Below the pieces are notes generated by a model. It saw only the letters and a list, made by a program, of their open reading frames with translations, did not search any database and was not told where the DNA came from. From contig CAWFNW010000002.1 of assembly GCA_963817405.1 (NCBI GenBank), positions 558,001 through 622,000 of the forward strand: DNA of 64,000 nucleotides, in the 5' to 3' direction. A program made the position numbers and the translations under genes. Positions 35,489 to 47,017 of the stretch are shown one piece after another. Source of the DNA: CAWFNW01 sp963817405 (GTDB taxonomy: Bacteria > Actinomycetota > Coriobacteriia > Anaerosomatales > Anaerosomataceae). Each line of letters begins with the position of its first letter. Positions within the stretch are counted from its first letter, which is position 1.

Positions 35489-36601
35489 ATGGCCGCGGCG
35501 AAGGACTTCTACGACATCCTCGGCGTGAGCCGGACTGCCTCGGCGGACGAGATCAAGAAGGCGTTCCGCAAACAGGCGCGTAAGCACCACCCCGACGCGG
35601 GCGGCTCAGAAGAGCGCTTCAAGGAGCTCAACGAGGCGTACGAGGTTCTCTCAGATACAGAGAAGCGCGCCCAGTACGACCAGTACGGGCAGTACTTCGG
35701 CGGGAACGTCCCGCCGGGCGCGGGCGGCCCGGGAGCCGGGTGGCCTGGCGGCGCAGGAGGTCAGGCGTACACGAACGTGGACCTGGGCGACCTCGGCGAC
35801 CTGTTCGGCGGTCTGTTCTCCGGCGGCGGGCAGGCAGGCCAGCGTCGCTCGTCGGCGCGCCGCGGCACCGACTTGCAGTACGACGTCACGCTGACCTTCG
35901 AAGAGGCGCTTCACGGCATCTCCACGAAGGTCGACGTCAAGCGCGCCGAGACGTGCGCAACGTGCAAGGGCTCGGGCGCCAAGCCCGGGACCTCGCCCAC
36001 CACCTGTCCTACGTGCGGTGGCACCGGGCATACGACGCAGGGGCAGGGGCTCTTTGGTTTCTCGCGGCCGTGTCCGCGCTGCGGTGGCAGTGGCACGATC
36101 GTCGAAAACCCCTGTCCCACATGCAAGGGGAAGGGTTCCGTCACGCGCGTCCGGCCGGTCACGGTGAACATCCCCGCGGGCGTGACCGATGGCGGCAAGC
36201 TGCGCTTCAAGGGCAAGGGCGAGCCGGGCTCCGGCGGCGGCCCCGCGGGCGACCTGTACGTGGTCGCGCACGTGAAGCCGCACCCGTACTTCACTCGGGA
36301 CGGCGCGGACGTGGTGATGGAGCTCCCGGTGACGTTCGCGGAGGCGGCGCTCGGTGCCGAGGTGACCATACCGACACCGGACGGCTCGAAGGTGCGTCTC
36401 AAGATCGCCGAGGGCACGCAGGACGGCAAGGTCTACAAGGTCCCCGGCAAGGGAGCGCCCAAACTCAAGGGCAAGGGCAATGGTGACCTCAGGGTGCGCG
36501 TGAAGGTCGTCGTCCCGAAGAAGCTCTCCGCCGAGCAGAAGGACGCGCTCCGCTCCTTCGCGGGCGTCAAGCCTGAGGACGTCCGAGCGCACATCTCGTA
36601 A
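35489..36601 (+). CDS. dnaJ: Chaperone DnaJ (Hsp40)
   Basis: A 370-residue type I DnaJ that stimulates DnaK ATPase. The J-domain has the HPD motif (KHHPDAGG, residues about 31-38). A Gly-rich region follows (70-125). The zinc domain has four CxxCxGxG-type repeats ([32 protein letters not shown]). The C-terminal substrate domains start near [18 protein letters not shown]. It lies 2 bases after grpE. Confidence 0.97.
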   Translation: MAAAKDFYDILGVSRTASADEIKKAFRKQARKHHPDAGGSEERFKELNEAYEVLSDTEKRAQYDQYGQYFGGNVPPGAGGPGAGWPGGAGGQAYTNVDLGDLGDLFGGLFSGGGQAGQRRSSARRGTDLQYDVTLTFEEALHGISTKVDVKRAETCATCKGSGAKPGTSPTTCPTCGGTGHTTQGQGLFGFSRPCPRCGGSGTIVENPCPTCKGKGSVTRVRPVTVNIPAGVTDGGKLRFKGKGEPGSGGGPAGDLYVVAHVKPHPYFTRDGADVVMELPVTFAEAALGAEVTIPTPDGSKVRLKIAEGTQDGKVYKVPGKGAPKLKGKGNGDLRVRVKVVVPKKLSAEQKDALRSFAGVKPEDVRAHIS

Positions 36602-36629
36602 GGCATGACGCGGTGACCGAGGAGGAGTC

Positions 36630-37031
36630 GTGAAGATTCAGCGCGGCGGCAAGGACCGGCCGCTCTACATGATCAGCGTGGCCGCCGAGCTGGCCGGCAT
36701 GCACCCGCAGACGCTCCGCATCTACGAGCGCAAGCGCCTTGTGCAGCCGCAGCGCTCGGCCGGCAACACGCGCCTGTACTCGGACGCCGACATCGAGCGC
36801 TTGCAGCTCATTCAGCGGCTCACGCAGGAGGAGGGCGTCAACCTCGCCGGCGTGATGCGCATCCTCGAGCTTCAGACGCAGATCGAGCGGCTCGAGTTGA
36901 TGCTGCAGGTGGCGCAGACCGAGGCGACGAGTACTGAGCGGCGGATCGCCGAGGAGATCCAGGCGGTCCGGGCGAGCCTGCGCGCCGACATCGTGCACGT
37001 GCCGCGGGGCGGCATCGTGCGCCGCGGGTAG
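36630..37031 (+). CDS. hspR: Heat-shock repressor HspR (MerR family)
   Basis: A 133-residue MerR-type repressor. The winged helix-turn-helix contains [25 protein letters not shown], the standard HspR N-terminus, followed by a dimerisation coiled coil ([13 protein letters not shown]). In actinobacteria HspR with DnaK as corepressor binds HAIR sites and shuts off the dnaK operon and clpB. GTG 36630 follows GAGGAGGAG. Its place between dnaJ and clpB is the classical arrangement and implies autoregulation. Confidence 0.94.
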   Translation: MKIQRGGKDRPLYMISVAAELAGMHPQTLRIYERKRLVQPQRSAGNTRLYSDADIERLQLIQRLTQEEGVNLAGVMRILELQTQIERLELMLQVAQTEATSTERRIAEEIQAVRASLRADIVHVPRGGIVRRG

Positions 37032-37072
37032 GCGGGAGTGACAGGACATCTGGCTCGTAGGAGTTGAGTGCA

Positions 37073-39679
<2,607 letters not shown>

Positions 39680-39853
39680 GGCGTGCGGATGAGACGTCAC
39701 GTCCGCACAATGCGGGGGCCGTCGCGTCTCGCAGAGCAGCATCTCGTCGCCAGAACCTCGCCGGCGTCGGGCTCTCCGGGAGTCCCGAATTGGAGACCCG
39801 TGCTCGGGCACCGAAGCAGCATGCGAAAATGTTCACAAACTTGCCGGAATTCG

Positions 39854-39882
39854 TTGTTATTCGGTCCGCAAGGGGGAATACT
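39854..39882 (+). promoter_or_regulatory. Putative promoter of the 55-residue membrane peptide
   Basis: TTGTTA (39854-39859) and AATACT (39877-39882) are separated by 17 bases in a locally AT-rich stretch, 46 bases before the start codon. Confidence 0.45.
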
Positions 39883-39927
39883 CAGTGTAGAGCCAACGAG
39901 GCGCATGCTGCTGAGGAGGTGAGCACA

Positions 39928-40095
39928 ATGACCGCGCTGGCGTATGCATTGATTGCGGTGTTTGCAGTGCCACTTGTCTTTGGCAGTCTGGCCATTCTCG
40001 CGTTCCTCGGAGCCACCATCTTCGGCATCTTCGAGGAGACAGCCCAAGACATCAAGCAAGCGGTACACCACGGCCGGGTTGCTTTCCACACCTGA
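39928..40095 (+). CDS. Small membrane peptide (55 residues)
   Basis: A 55-codon gene with a very good ribosome site (GAGGAGGTGAG, 5-6 bases upstream) and a promoter-like sequence before it. Residues about 4-34 are one long hydrophobic helix (YALIAVFAVPLVFGSLAILAFLGATIFGIF), followed by a short amphipathic tail with EETAQDIKQAVHHGR. No family is recognised. The longer open frame upstream has no matching start signals. It follows clpB by 248 bases, a stretch in which I see no other gene. Confidence 0.65.
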   Translation: MTALAYALIAVFAVPLVFGSLAILAFLGATIFGIFEETAQDIKQAVHHGRVAFHT

Positions 40096-40146
40096 GACCG
40101 AACCGCTCAGCTTCTCCGCTGCCACCCACGGGTCTCTCGCGGGGGG

Positions 40147-41091
40147 CTACTGCGTACCGGCGTCCAGTCGGATCTGCTTGTGGGTCAGGACGACCGGGAT
40201 CGTGATGAGGTTCGTGCGCGAGCCGTCCTTCGGTGAGGGCTCGTAGAAGACGACGGAGCCTGTCGTGCCTTCGCGTTCGGGCGAGACGTAGAGCGGGACG
40301 AGCGCCTCGAAGGTTCCGCGTGTTCCCGTTCCGGATCTCGCTTCTACGCGCTGCTCGGAGAGCACGGTGCCGTCCGCGGCGCGGATCTCAACGCGGAAGA
40401 CCGCCTCGAAGACGTTGGCGCTTCCCGCGACGATCACCGTACCGCTGTTCGCGCCCGGGATCGGCGATCCTGGCAGCGGGCTCTCGACGAGGATTGCCGG
40501 CAGCAGCTCTTCGAAGTCGTCCCTGGTCAATGGATGGTCGATGATGATGCCCTCGCCGCTGAAGGTCTCAACCACCACACCGTCGAGCTTGAAGACCACG
40601 CCCCGGCAGTCGGGGAACTGCGTCAGTGCGCAGACGATCTGCGCGAGGCGCAACGACATCGATAACGTCCCACCGCCATCGTCGAACGCGCCGCTGAGGT
40701 CGACCGTGTTGATGCCGGTCGCACTGACCGTGAGGTCCAAGAGCTTCGTTCCTGACGGAATCGCGGAGGTGAAGCCGTAGCCTCGCTCGGCCTCGTTGGG
40801 ACCGGCCAGGGTCTCGATGACCGCGAGCTCCTGCGGGCTTTGTTCACTCTCGGAGAACCTGTAGTGGAGCGAGGCGCCGATCTTCTCGTCGCGGGCGAAG
40901 TAGACCTTCACCCCTTCGACGTAGTCGTCGGCCGGCGGCGTGCTGGTGGGTTCCACCGTGTCCGTCGGCTCCACGGAGCCGTCGTCCGGCTCGTCCGGCT
41001 GTCGCGCGCAGGCGCCAAGTCCCACCGCCACAACAAGCACCAATCCCAGGACTGATAAGCGCCGAAGCATGGTCGTGGATATCGCGCCCAC
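40147..41091 (-). CDS. GerMN/Gmad2-domain lipoprotein
   Basis: An exported lipoprotein of about 314 residues. The signal peptide ends in the lipobox LGAC (LVVAVGLGAC). A Pro/Thr/Asp-rich linker leads to a GerMN domain (about 70-190, KVYFARDEKIG ... VKFKLDG-like strands), then a C-terminal Ig-like Gmad2 domain (PLPGSPIPGANSGTVIVAGSANVFEA). These domains are widespread in sporulating and non-sporulating Gram-positives; no enzymatic role is known. GTG 41091 has GAGGAG six bases upstream; ATG 41070 is the alternative. The region just upstream contains an adapter remnant, so its true promoter may be missing. Confidence 0.82.
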   Translation of the reverse strand: MGAISTTMLRRLSVLGLVLVVAVGLGACARQPDEPDDGSVEPTDTVEPTSTPPADDYVEGVKVYFARDEKIGASLHYRFSESEQSPQELAVIETLAGPNEAERGYGFTSAIPSGTKLLDLTVSATGINTVDLSGAFDDGGGTLSMSLRLAQIVCALTQFPDCRGVVFKLDGVVVETFSGEGIIIDHPLTRDDFEELLPAILVESPLPGSPIPGANSGTVIVAGSANVFEAVFRVEIRAADGTVLSEQRVEARSGTGTRGTFEALVPLYVSPEREGTTGSVVFYEPSPKDGSRTNLITIPVVLTHKQIRLDAGTQ

Positions 41092-41192
41092 CGGGGGCTC
41101 CTCTCCTCGGAGATCACACTGTCGTTGTACCCCGGCACCGCACATCGCCTCCCACTTGAGTGCGAGCGTCAAGCAGCCGATACAAGAACCGG

Positions 41193-41213
41193 AGACGTGT
41201 GCTCATCCGATCT
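41193..41213 (+). other. Illumina read-2 adapter remnant (assembly artefact)
   Basis: This 21-base stretch matches the end of the TruSeq read-2 adapter in 20 of 21 positions, the one difference being at 41205. Its translation in one frame contains DVCSSDL, a notorious adapter-derived peptide. The sequence is therefore probably not genomic, and the join of its two flanks may be false. Confidence 0.85.
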
Positions 41214-41228
41214 ACCCCGGGAGGCCCG

Positions 41229-42863
41229 GTGCCGAACTCCTCCTCGCATTCCTCGGTCCCAACCGACGCGGCCGACAAGGCTCTGGCGCTTGAGCAGGCG
41301 TTCGCCGAGGCACCGTTCCCTGTCGCGCTGTGGTCGTCGACGATTCTCCGTTTCCGCTGGCTGAATCGTGCGTGTACCGCGCTCACGGATGGCGACCAAG
41401 CCGCATGGGACGTCCTCGGCATGCCGTATCGCGGCTTCCTCTCCGAAGCATCGTGCGCGTCGCACCTGATCGATGTCGCTTACACCGGTCAGCCGTCCGT
41501 GGATCCCTGGTACGCGCGAGGCGAGGGCAGCGACGAACGCGTGTGGCGCCTCACCTATCTGCCCGTTCCGGCACATTTGGGTGATCCGGCCGACGTGCTG
41601 CTGACCGCGGTCGAGATCACACAGAGCGCCCATGCGGAGCTTGTCGAGCGGCGGAAGCGCGATGATCTGTACGCTGCCTCCTCGCTCATCAACGCGACGA
41701 TCCTCTCCTCGCTCGACGCGGAAGAGATCCTCGAGCGTGTGCTCGCCGAGGCAACCGCAGCGCTTGAGGCGGACTGGGGTTGGCTTGCCGAGCGGGCGTC
41801 AGGCTCATGGGTCTTTCGCGCGGTGCACGGGTGGCATGCCGACATGGTCGGGACGGCCTTCGAGGACGACGAGATTTCGCTGCCTGGGCTTGCCGCGAGA
41901 CAGCGCTCCGTCGTTCACGCGAGCGTCGGCGGCTGCTCCGCTGAGCATCGCGCGCTCATGGAGCGCCACGGCATCGGTGCGTTCGCGCTTGTGCCCATCC
42001 AGAACCGCGGCGAGGTCACCGCCGTGCTCGGCTTCTGCTGGGACGGCGCCTACGTCTTCGGAGACGCTGCTCGCGCCCTCACGAGAAGCCTGGCAGTGTC
42101 ACTGCCTCTCGCGCTGGAGAACGCCCGACTCTACGAGGAGGAGCAGTCGCTCACTCGCTCGCTCAGGTTCGCGCTGCTGCCGGATCCTGCCGGTCTCCCC
42201 GGCTTCGAGGTGGGACACCTCTATCACGCGGTCTCGCGCTCCGCGCCGATCGGCGGGGGCTTCTACGATCTCGTGCCGCTTGCCGGAGGACGTGCTGGCG
42301 TGATCATGGGCGACGTTCGTGGCAGCGGTCCGGAGATTGCGGCGCTCACCTCGGCGGTACGCTCGACGATGCGAAGCGCGGTCCACCGGCTCGCCGCGCC
42401 GGCGAGCGTGCTCGCGCGCACGAACGAGTTCGCGTGTACCGTCAGCGACCGCGGCCTCGCCACCACGGCGTTCATGGGTCTCATCAGCCCCGACGGGCGA
42501 CTGGAGTACTCGGTGGCCGGGCATCCGCCGCCGATCGTGCTTCGCTCCACGGGATCGATCGAGCAGCTCTTCGGAGACAGCGCGGGCCTCGGATCACGCG
42601 CGAGCGCCGGCTTCACGGTCCGCGAGAACAGGCTTGGCCACGGTGACCTCATGGTGCTCTACACGGAGGGGCTCACCGGGGTCAACGATCGTCAGGGACA
42701 GCGATTCGGCACCGAGCGGCTGATGGACGCCGTCGAGGCATGCGCAGGAATGGCGGCCCGCGATGTTCCTGAGTCGCTCTTCATGTCCGCGTTCTCACAC
42801 GGCGAGGGCAGGATCGACCGCGAGATTGCCATACTCGCGCTCAGGCGCTGCACGGCCGCATAG
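41229..42863 (+). CDS. PAS-GAF-SpoIIE/PP2C protein phosphatase
   Basis: A 544-residue cytosolic signalling phosphatase. A PAS-like segment (about 30-130, with FRWLNRACTALTDG) is followed by a GAF domain (about 155-305) and a SpoIIE/RsbU-type PP2C domain (310-544, with GFYDLVPLAGGRAGVIMGDVRGSGPE and ATTAFMGLISPDG). Such proteins dephosphorylate anti-sigma antagonist proteins in stress cascades in response to a ligand. GTG 41229 has GGGAGG upstream; the open frame before it runs into the adapter remnant and is not trusted. Confidence 0.9.
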   Translation: MPNSSSHSSVPTDAADKALALEQAFAEAPFPVALWSSTILRFRWLNRACTALTDGDQAAWDVLGMPYRGFLSEASCASHLIDVAYTGQPSVDPWYARGEGSDERVWRLTYLPVPAHLGDPADVLLTAVEITQSAHAELVERRKRDDLYAASSLINATILSSLDAEEILERVLAEATAALEADWGWLAERASGSWVFRAVHGWHADMVGTAFEDDEISLPGLAARQRSVVHASVGGCSAEHRALMERHGIGAFALVPIQNRGEVTAVLGFCWDGAYVFGDAARALTRSLAVSLPLALENARLYEEEQSLTRSLRFALLPDPAGLPGFEVGHLYHAVSRSAPIGGGFYDLVPLAGGRAGVIMGDVRGSGPEIAALTSAVRSTMRSAVHRLAAPASVLARTNEFACTVSDRGLATTAFMGLISPDGRLEYSVAGHPPPIVLRSTGSIEQLFGDSAGLGSRASAGFTVRENRLGHGDLMVLYTEGLTGVNDRQGQRFGTERLMDAVEACAGMAARDVPESLFMSAFSHGEGRIDREIAILALRRCTAA

Positions 42864-42869
42864 GGTCGG

Positions 42870-43154
42870 CTACCGGACCTCACCGTCGCGGGTGACGTAG
42901 GCGTCGTGCTCGTAGCACCACAGCCAGTCCCCGCCGGGGCCATCCGGGTTCGCCGGGCCGAGCAGCGCGTGGCCGGTCTCCTCGAAATGGCGCCGCGCGT
43001 GGCGGTTCCTCGACGAATCGCAACAGCCCACGTGACCGCAGACCTTGCACACGCGCAGTTGGACCCAGGTGTCGCCGGCCTCGACGCAACTCGGGCACAC
43101 TCGGATGTCGGTGGTGAGGCCCAGGTCTGCGTCGTCGGCGTGCTCGCACTTCAT
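42870..43154 (-). CDS. UBP-type zinc finger protein
   Basis: A 94-residue protein consisting of a single ZnF-UBP domain. Conserved ligands appear in CPSCVEAGD, CKVCGHVGCCDSS, HARRHFEETGH and WCYEHDAYV. In eukaryotes the fold binds ubiquitin C-termini; the bacterial stand-alone versions have no known function. Its start has GGAG upstream. It is convergent with the phosphatase gene (6-base gap). Confidence 0.88.
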   Translation of the reverse strand: MKCEHADDADLGLTTDIRVCPSCVEAGDTWVQLRVCKVCGHVGCCDSSRNRHARRHFEETGHALLGPANPDGPGGDWLWCYEHDAYVTRDGEVR

Positions 43155-43321
43155 GGGGGCTCCTCTGGCGGGTAGTAGTCACCCGATGATACCGCGGCAC
43201 GCCCTGTCGTGGCGGTGGCTCCACGATGCGCTACCATGGGCTCTGGTCGCTCGCGGGGGCTCGCTGTGGCGGCTCTGGCCGTACGGCGAGGGCGCCGTAT
43301 CCGCGCCCAAGAGGAGGGGAC

Positions 43322-44356
43322 GTGAGCAGCAAGCGCATGTTCGCAAGCGACAACGCGTCCGGGGCGCACCCCGACGTGATGGCCGCGCTCGCCGAGGCAA
43401 ACCGCGGGCACGTGCACGCGTACGGCTACGACGAGTGGACGACGCGAGCGGTCGAGGTGGTCCGCGAGCGCGTCGGCGCACCCGCCGCGGCCGTGCACTT
43501 CGTCCTCAATGGGACCGGCGCCAATGTCACGGGCCTGCAGGCGGTCATGCGCCCCTACGAAGCGGTCATCTGTCCGGTCACGGCGCATATCAACATGGAC
43601 GAGTGCGGTGCGCCCGAGCGATTCACCGGTGGCAAGCTGCTCGCGGTCGCAACGCTCGACGGTAGGCTGACGCCGGATCTCGTGGAGTCAGCGATCGTAG
43701 GCGTCGGCGTCGAGCACCACTCGCAGCCGCGTGTCGTGTCGATCACGCAGTCCACCGAGTACGGCACCACGTACCGTCCCGAGGAGATCCGCGCGCTTGC
43801 CGACGTCGCGCACGCGCACGACCTCGTGCTCCACATGGACGGCGCACGGATCAGCAACGCTGCGGCATTCCTCGGCTGCGACCTCGGGGCGATCACAACC
43901 GACGCGGGGGTCGACGTGCTCTCGCTCGGCGGAGCGAAGAACGGGCTGCTGTTCGGCGAGGCGGTCGTGTTCTTCGATGCCGAGCGTGCCGCCGACTTCC
44001 TGTACATCCGCAAGCAGTCAGCGCAGCTGGCGTCGAAGATGCGGTTCATCTCGGCACAGTTCATCGCGCTCTTCGGCGGCGCGCTCTGGCACGAGAACGC
44101 AGCCCACGCGAACGAGATGGCGCGCCTCCTGGCGGCCGGATTGGCGTCGGTGTCCGGCGTGCGGATCACCCAGCCGGTCGAGGCGAACGAGGTGTTCGCG
44201 GTGATCGCGCCGGCGCTCGCCGCGCGCTTGCGCGAGGTCGCCGACTTCTACGCGTGGGACGAACGCGCCAACGAGCACCGGCTGGTCGCGTCGTGGGACA
44301 CGACTGTCGATGACGTCGAACGGTTCGTGGAGGCAGCGCGCGCGTCGGGTGAGTAG
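43322..44356 (+). CDS. L-threonine aldolase (low specificity)
   Basis: PLP enzyme of 344 residues that cleaves threonine or allo-threonine to glycine and acetaldehyde. The N-terminus FASDNASGAHPDVMAALAEAN is typical. The PLP-binding lysine is in LSLGGAKNGLLFGE, preceded by HMDGARISNAA. GTG 43322 with GAGGAGGGGAC upstream is chosen over the longer frame. It is a single gene between convergent neighbours. Confidence 0.93.
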   Translation: MSSKRMFASDNASGAHPDVMAALAEANRGHVHAYGYDEWTTRAVEVVRERVGAPAAAVHFVLNGTGANVTGLQAVMRPYEAVICPVTAHINMDECGAPERFTGGKLLAVATLDGRLTPDLVESAIVGVGVEHHSQPRVVSITQSTEYGTTYRPEEIRALADVAHAHDLVLHMDGARISNAAAFLGCDLGAITTDAGVDVLSLGGAKNGLLFGEAVVFFDAERAADFLYIRKQSAQLASKMRFISAQFIALFGGALWHENAAHANEMARLLAAGLASVSGVRITQPVEANEVFAVIAPALAARLREVADFYAWDERANEHRLVASWDTTVDDVERFVEAARASGE

Positions 44357-44359
44357 GCC

Positions 44360-44824
44360 TCAGCCGGCGAGCTTCCTGATCACGCTGAGCACGTCCTCCG
44401 CGTGACCTTCGACCTTCACCTTCGGCCATACGTGCGCGATCGTCCCGTCCGGACCGATGAGGAACGTCTTCCGCTTCGCGGTCACGCCAAGGACCTCGCG
44501 TGCCCCGTATGCGTCGATGATCGCCTTGCTCGTGTCGGAGAGCAGCGGAAAGGTCAACTCGAACTTGTCGATGAACCGCTGCTGCACCTCGGGCTTGTCC
44601 GCACTGACGCCCACGACCAGGGCGTTCAGGGCCTCCAGCTCGGCCTTGTGAGCCTGGAAGTCCTTCGCTTCGTGCGTTCAACCGGGTGTGTTGGCGCGGG
44701 GGAAGAAATACACGACGACCCACTTCCCTCGCTGCTCACCAAGCGAGAATGCGCCGTCGCCGGTGGCGGTGGCGCTGACGGCCGGGGCGGGATCGCCGAC
44801 GGAGAGTTCGACGGGGTCGGGCAT
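44360..44824 (-). CDS. Selenocysteine peroxiredoxin (BCP/PrxQ type), UGA at 44678-44680
   Basis: Thiol/selenol peroxidase of 154 residues. The N-terminus (LSVGDPAPAVSATATGDG, then GKWVVVYFFPRANTPG) and the C-terminal part (GVSADKPEVQQRF and LIGPDGTIAHVWP) are clear BCP sequence in one frame, separated only by TGA at codon 49. That codon falls exactly at the peroxidatic Cys of NTPGC, so it most likely encodes selenocysteine. The usual second Cys five residues later is absent (UTHEAK). A hairpin downstream could be the SECIS. ATG 44824 has AAGGAG upstream. The selD gene in this window supports Sec use by the organism. Confidence 0.88.
44632..44660 (-). promoter_or_regulatory. Candidate SECIS hairpin in the peroxiredoxin mRNA
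   Basis: On the minus strand, CTTCCAG (44654-44660) pairs with CTGGAGG (44632-44638), extended inward by CTC/GAG around a loop containing AAGG. The stem begins 17 bases after the UGA, within the range for bacterial SECIS elements. Confidence 0.45.
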
Positions 44825-44942
44825 GGGTGCTCCTTCCGATGCGTGACCTCCAGTATGTACCGCTCTGCTACCATTGCGACACTCCCGAGCGGGGGCTCTC
44901 AGGCGGCGGACGCTCGGACAGAAGCGGCAGGGTAGGGCCTCA

Positions 44943-45401
44943 ATGCGGTTCCTCATCGACGGCTACAACGTGACCATGTGTGACCCGGCGACGCGCGAGC
45001 TCGCCGCCGGGGAGCAGCGCTCCGCGCTCGCGCGGCGGCTCGGCGCGCGGGGCCGCGAACTCCTCGGAGCAGGAGCGATCACGATCGTGTGGGACGGGCG
45101 GTCCGACGGGCACGGCGGGAGTTCGGGGCCGGTCACCGAGCGCTACGCAGGCGATGTCACCGCCGACGAGATGATCGTGGCGCTCGCCACGCCGGGCGAC
45201 ACGGTGGTGACGTCCGACCGGGAGGTCGCCGAGCGCGCGACTGCGCGAGGTGCGCAGGTGCGCGGCGCGGATGTCGTGTTCGAGGCGGCCACGGGCACTC
45301 GGCCGAAGCGCCGGCGACGCGCCGCGGACGCGGGACTTCCGCCCGGAGCGAATGACATCACGCGGGAACTGAAGGACCTGTGGCTCAAGGACGAGGAGTG
45401 A
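44943..45401 (+). CDS. NYN-domain (YacP-like) RNA-binding/nuclease protein
   Basis: A 152-residue protein of the PIN-like NYN family. It begins MRFLIDGYNVTM, with the Asp of DGYN, and has the acidic motifs VWDGRSDG and the VVTSDREVAE strand. B. subtilis YacP (Rae1) in this family is a ribosome-associated endonuclease. The C-terminal end is basic (KRRRRAADAG). It starts 118 bases after the divergent peroxiredoxin start and directly precedes a DUF554 gene. Confidence 0.85.
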   Translation: MRFLIDGYNVTMCDPATRELAAGEQRSALARRLGARGRELLGAGAITIVWDGRSDGHGGSSGPVTERYAGDVTADEMIVALATPGDTVVTSDREVAERATARGAQVRGADVVFEAATGTRPKRRRRAADAGLPPGANDITRELKDLWLKDEE

Positions 45402-45402
45402 G

Positions 45403-46152
45403 ATGAACGGCGTCATCGTCAACGTGCTTGCGATCCTCCTGGGCACGGCGGTCGGGCTTGCGTTTGGCGGCGTCATTCCCGAGCGGATGCGCACGACCGC
45501 GTTCAGCGGGATCGGGCTCGCGACCACCGTGATCGGCGCCACCATGGCCATCGGCGGCCTGATCGATCTCGGTGCATCGCATCTTGGCGACTACGCGCCG
45601 CTCGTGCTCGTCGGGAGCCTGGTGATCGGCGCGATCGTGGGCGAGGCGCTCGGCATCGAGGCGGCGCTCGAACGGGTCGGACACTGGCTGCAGGACGTCG
45701 CAGGGCGTCTCCCGTTCCTCGCGCCTGCAAAGGCGACCGAACCCGGCGAGAAGGGCCACACGCTCGTCGACGGCTTCGTGACGGCGAGCCTGCTCTACTG
45801 TGTCGGCGCCATGACGGTGCTCGGGTCCATCCAGAGCGGCATGGGCGAGCCCTCGACGCTCTATCTGAAAGCCACGCTCGATGGGTTCGCATCCATCGCG
45901 CTCGCATCCACGCTCGGTGCGGGCGTCGGGCTGTCGGTGATACCCGTCTTGATCATCCAGGGGGCGATCGCGCTTGCGGCCTCCGCGGTCGCACCGCTCA
46001 TGACGACGGCGGTCATCGACTCGATCCGCGCGGCCGGCGGCGCGCTCATCCTCGCCATCGGCTTCGACCTCGCCGGCATCAAGCGGCTGCCCGTCGGCAA
46101 CCTGCTGCCGGCGATCCTCGCCGCGGCGGTGTTCGCCTGGTTCTTGGGGTAG
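45403..46152 (+). CDS. DUF554 family membrane protein
   Basis: A 249-residue integral membrane protein with about seven hydrophobic helices and many glycines (VNVLAILLGTAVGLAFGGVIPERM, and LLYCVGAMTVLGSIQSGMG, a DUF554 signature). Its function is unknown, possibly transport. It starts 1 base after the NYN gene stop, so the two are co-translated. Confidence 0.88.
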   Translation: MNGVIVNVLAILLGTAVGLAFGGVIPERMRTTAFSGIGLATTVIGATMAIGGLIDLGASHLGDYAPLVLVGSLVIGAIVGEALGIEAALERVGHWLQDVAGRLPFLAPAKATEPGEKGHTLVDGFVTASLLYCVGAMTVLGSIQSGMGEPSTLYLKATLDGFASIALASTLGAGVGLSVIPVLIIQGAIALAASAVAPLMTTAVIDSIRAAGGALILAIGFDLAGIKRLPVGNLLPAILAAAVFAWFLG

Positions 46153-46164
46153 GCCGGACCTGAG

Positions 46165-46869
46165 CTACGCGCTCTCGCGCCAGCCGCTCGGGACGAATGC
46201 GCTCGGGCAGACGTCATTGAGGAAGCACGCCCCGCAGATCGGCCGCTTCGCGTCGCAGATCGCGCGGCCGTGCGTGATGAGATCGTAGTTCACGCGGTGC
46301 CAGTGCTCCCGGGGGAAGAGCGACATCAAGTCCTGCTCGACTTTGTTCGGGTCGTTCTCGGTGGAGAGCCCGAAGCGGTGGGCGAGGCGGAACACGTGGG
46401 TGTCGACCGCGATGCCCTCCACTTTGCCGAACGCGTTGCCGAGGACGATGTTCGCGGTCTTGCGCGCCACGCCGGGGAGTGTCGTGAGCCCCTCCATGGT
46501 GTCGGGAACCTCGCCCCCGAAGTCGGTCACGATCTTTCTCGCCGTGGCGATGATGTTCTTCGCCTTCTGGTGAAAGAAGCCGAGTGACTTGACGTACTCC
46601 TCGACGTCGGACTGGTCGGCGCTCGCGAGCGCGGTGGGATCCGGATAGCGCTCGAAGAGCGCAGGCGTCGCCTTGTTGACGCCGACATCCGTCGTCTGCG
46701 CCGAGAGGATGACCGCGATGAGCAGCTGGTACGGACTTACGTAGTCGAGCGCGGGGCGGGGATCGCCGTACGTCTCGGCGAGCCGTGCCGCATAGATCGG
46801 TGCCAAACGCTCGCGCTCGGCTCGCGGGAGATCGGGAATCGGCTCGGACGACTGCCGAAGAGCGCTCAT
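46165..46869 (-). CDS. nth: Endonuclease III
   Basis: Base-excision repair DNA glycosylase/AP lyase of 234 residues acting on oxidised pyrimidines. It has the helix-hairpin-helix LPGVARKTANIVLG with the catalytic Lys nearby, the catalytic Asp in AVDTHVFRLAHR, and the C-terminal 4Fe-4S loop C-x6-C-x2-C-x5-C (CDAKRPICGACFLNDVC). Its N-terminus is somewhat longer than in E. coli. It is convergent with the DUF554 gene. Confidence 0.96.
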   Translation of the reverse strand: MSALRQSSEPIPDLPRAERERLAPIYAARLAETYGDPRPALDYVSPYQLLIAVILSAQTTDVGVNKATPALFERYPDPTALASADQSDVEEYVKSLGFFHQKAKNIIATARKIVTDFGGEVPDTMEGLTTLPGVARKTANIVLGNAFGKVEGIAVDTHVFRLAHRFGLSTENDPNKVEQDLMSLFPREHWHRVNYDLITHGRAICDAKRPICGACFLNDVCPSAFVPSGWRESA

Positions 46870-47017
46870 CGGTCACCGCCGCCTCTCTGCGGGTTGGGGC
46901 CGGTACGGCGCACCGCGGATTGACCTTCCTCTCTTCGGAGCATACGCTACAACCCCCCGCACCGCCTCGCCGGCTGCGGGCTTTCGTGCTGTTCGCATGC
47001 TATCGGAGGTTGCCCGA

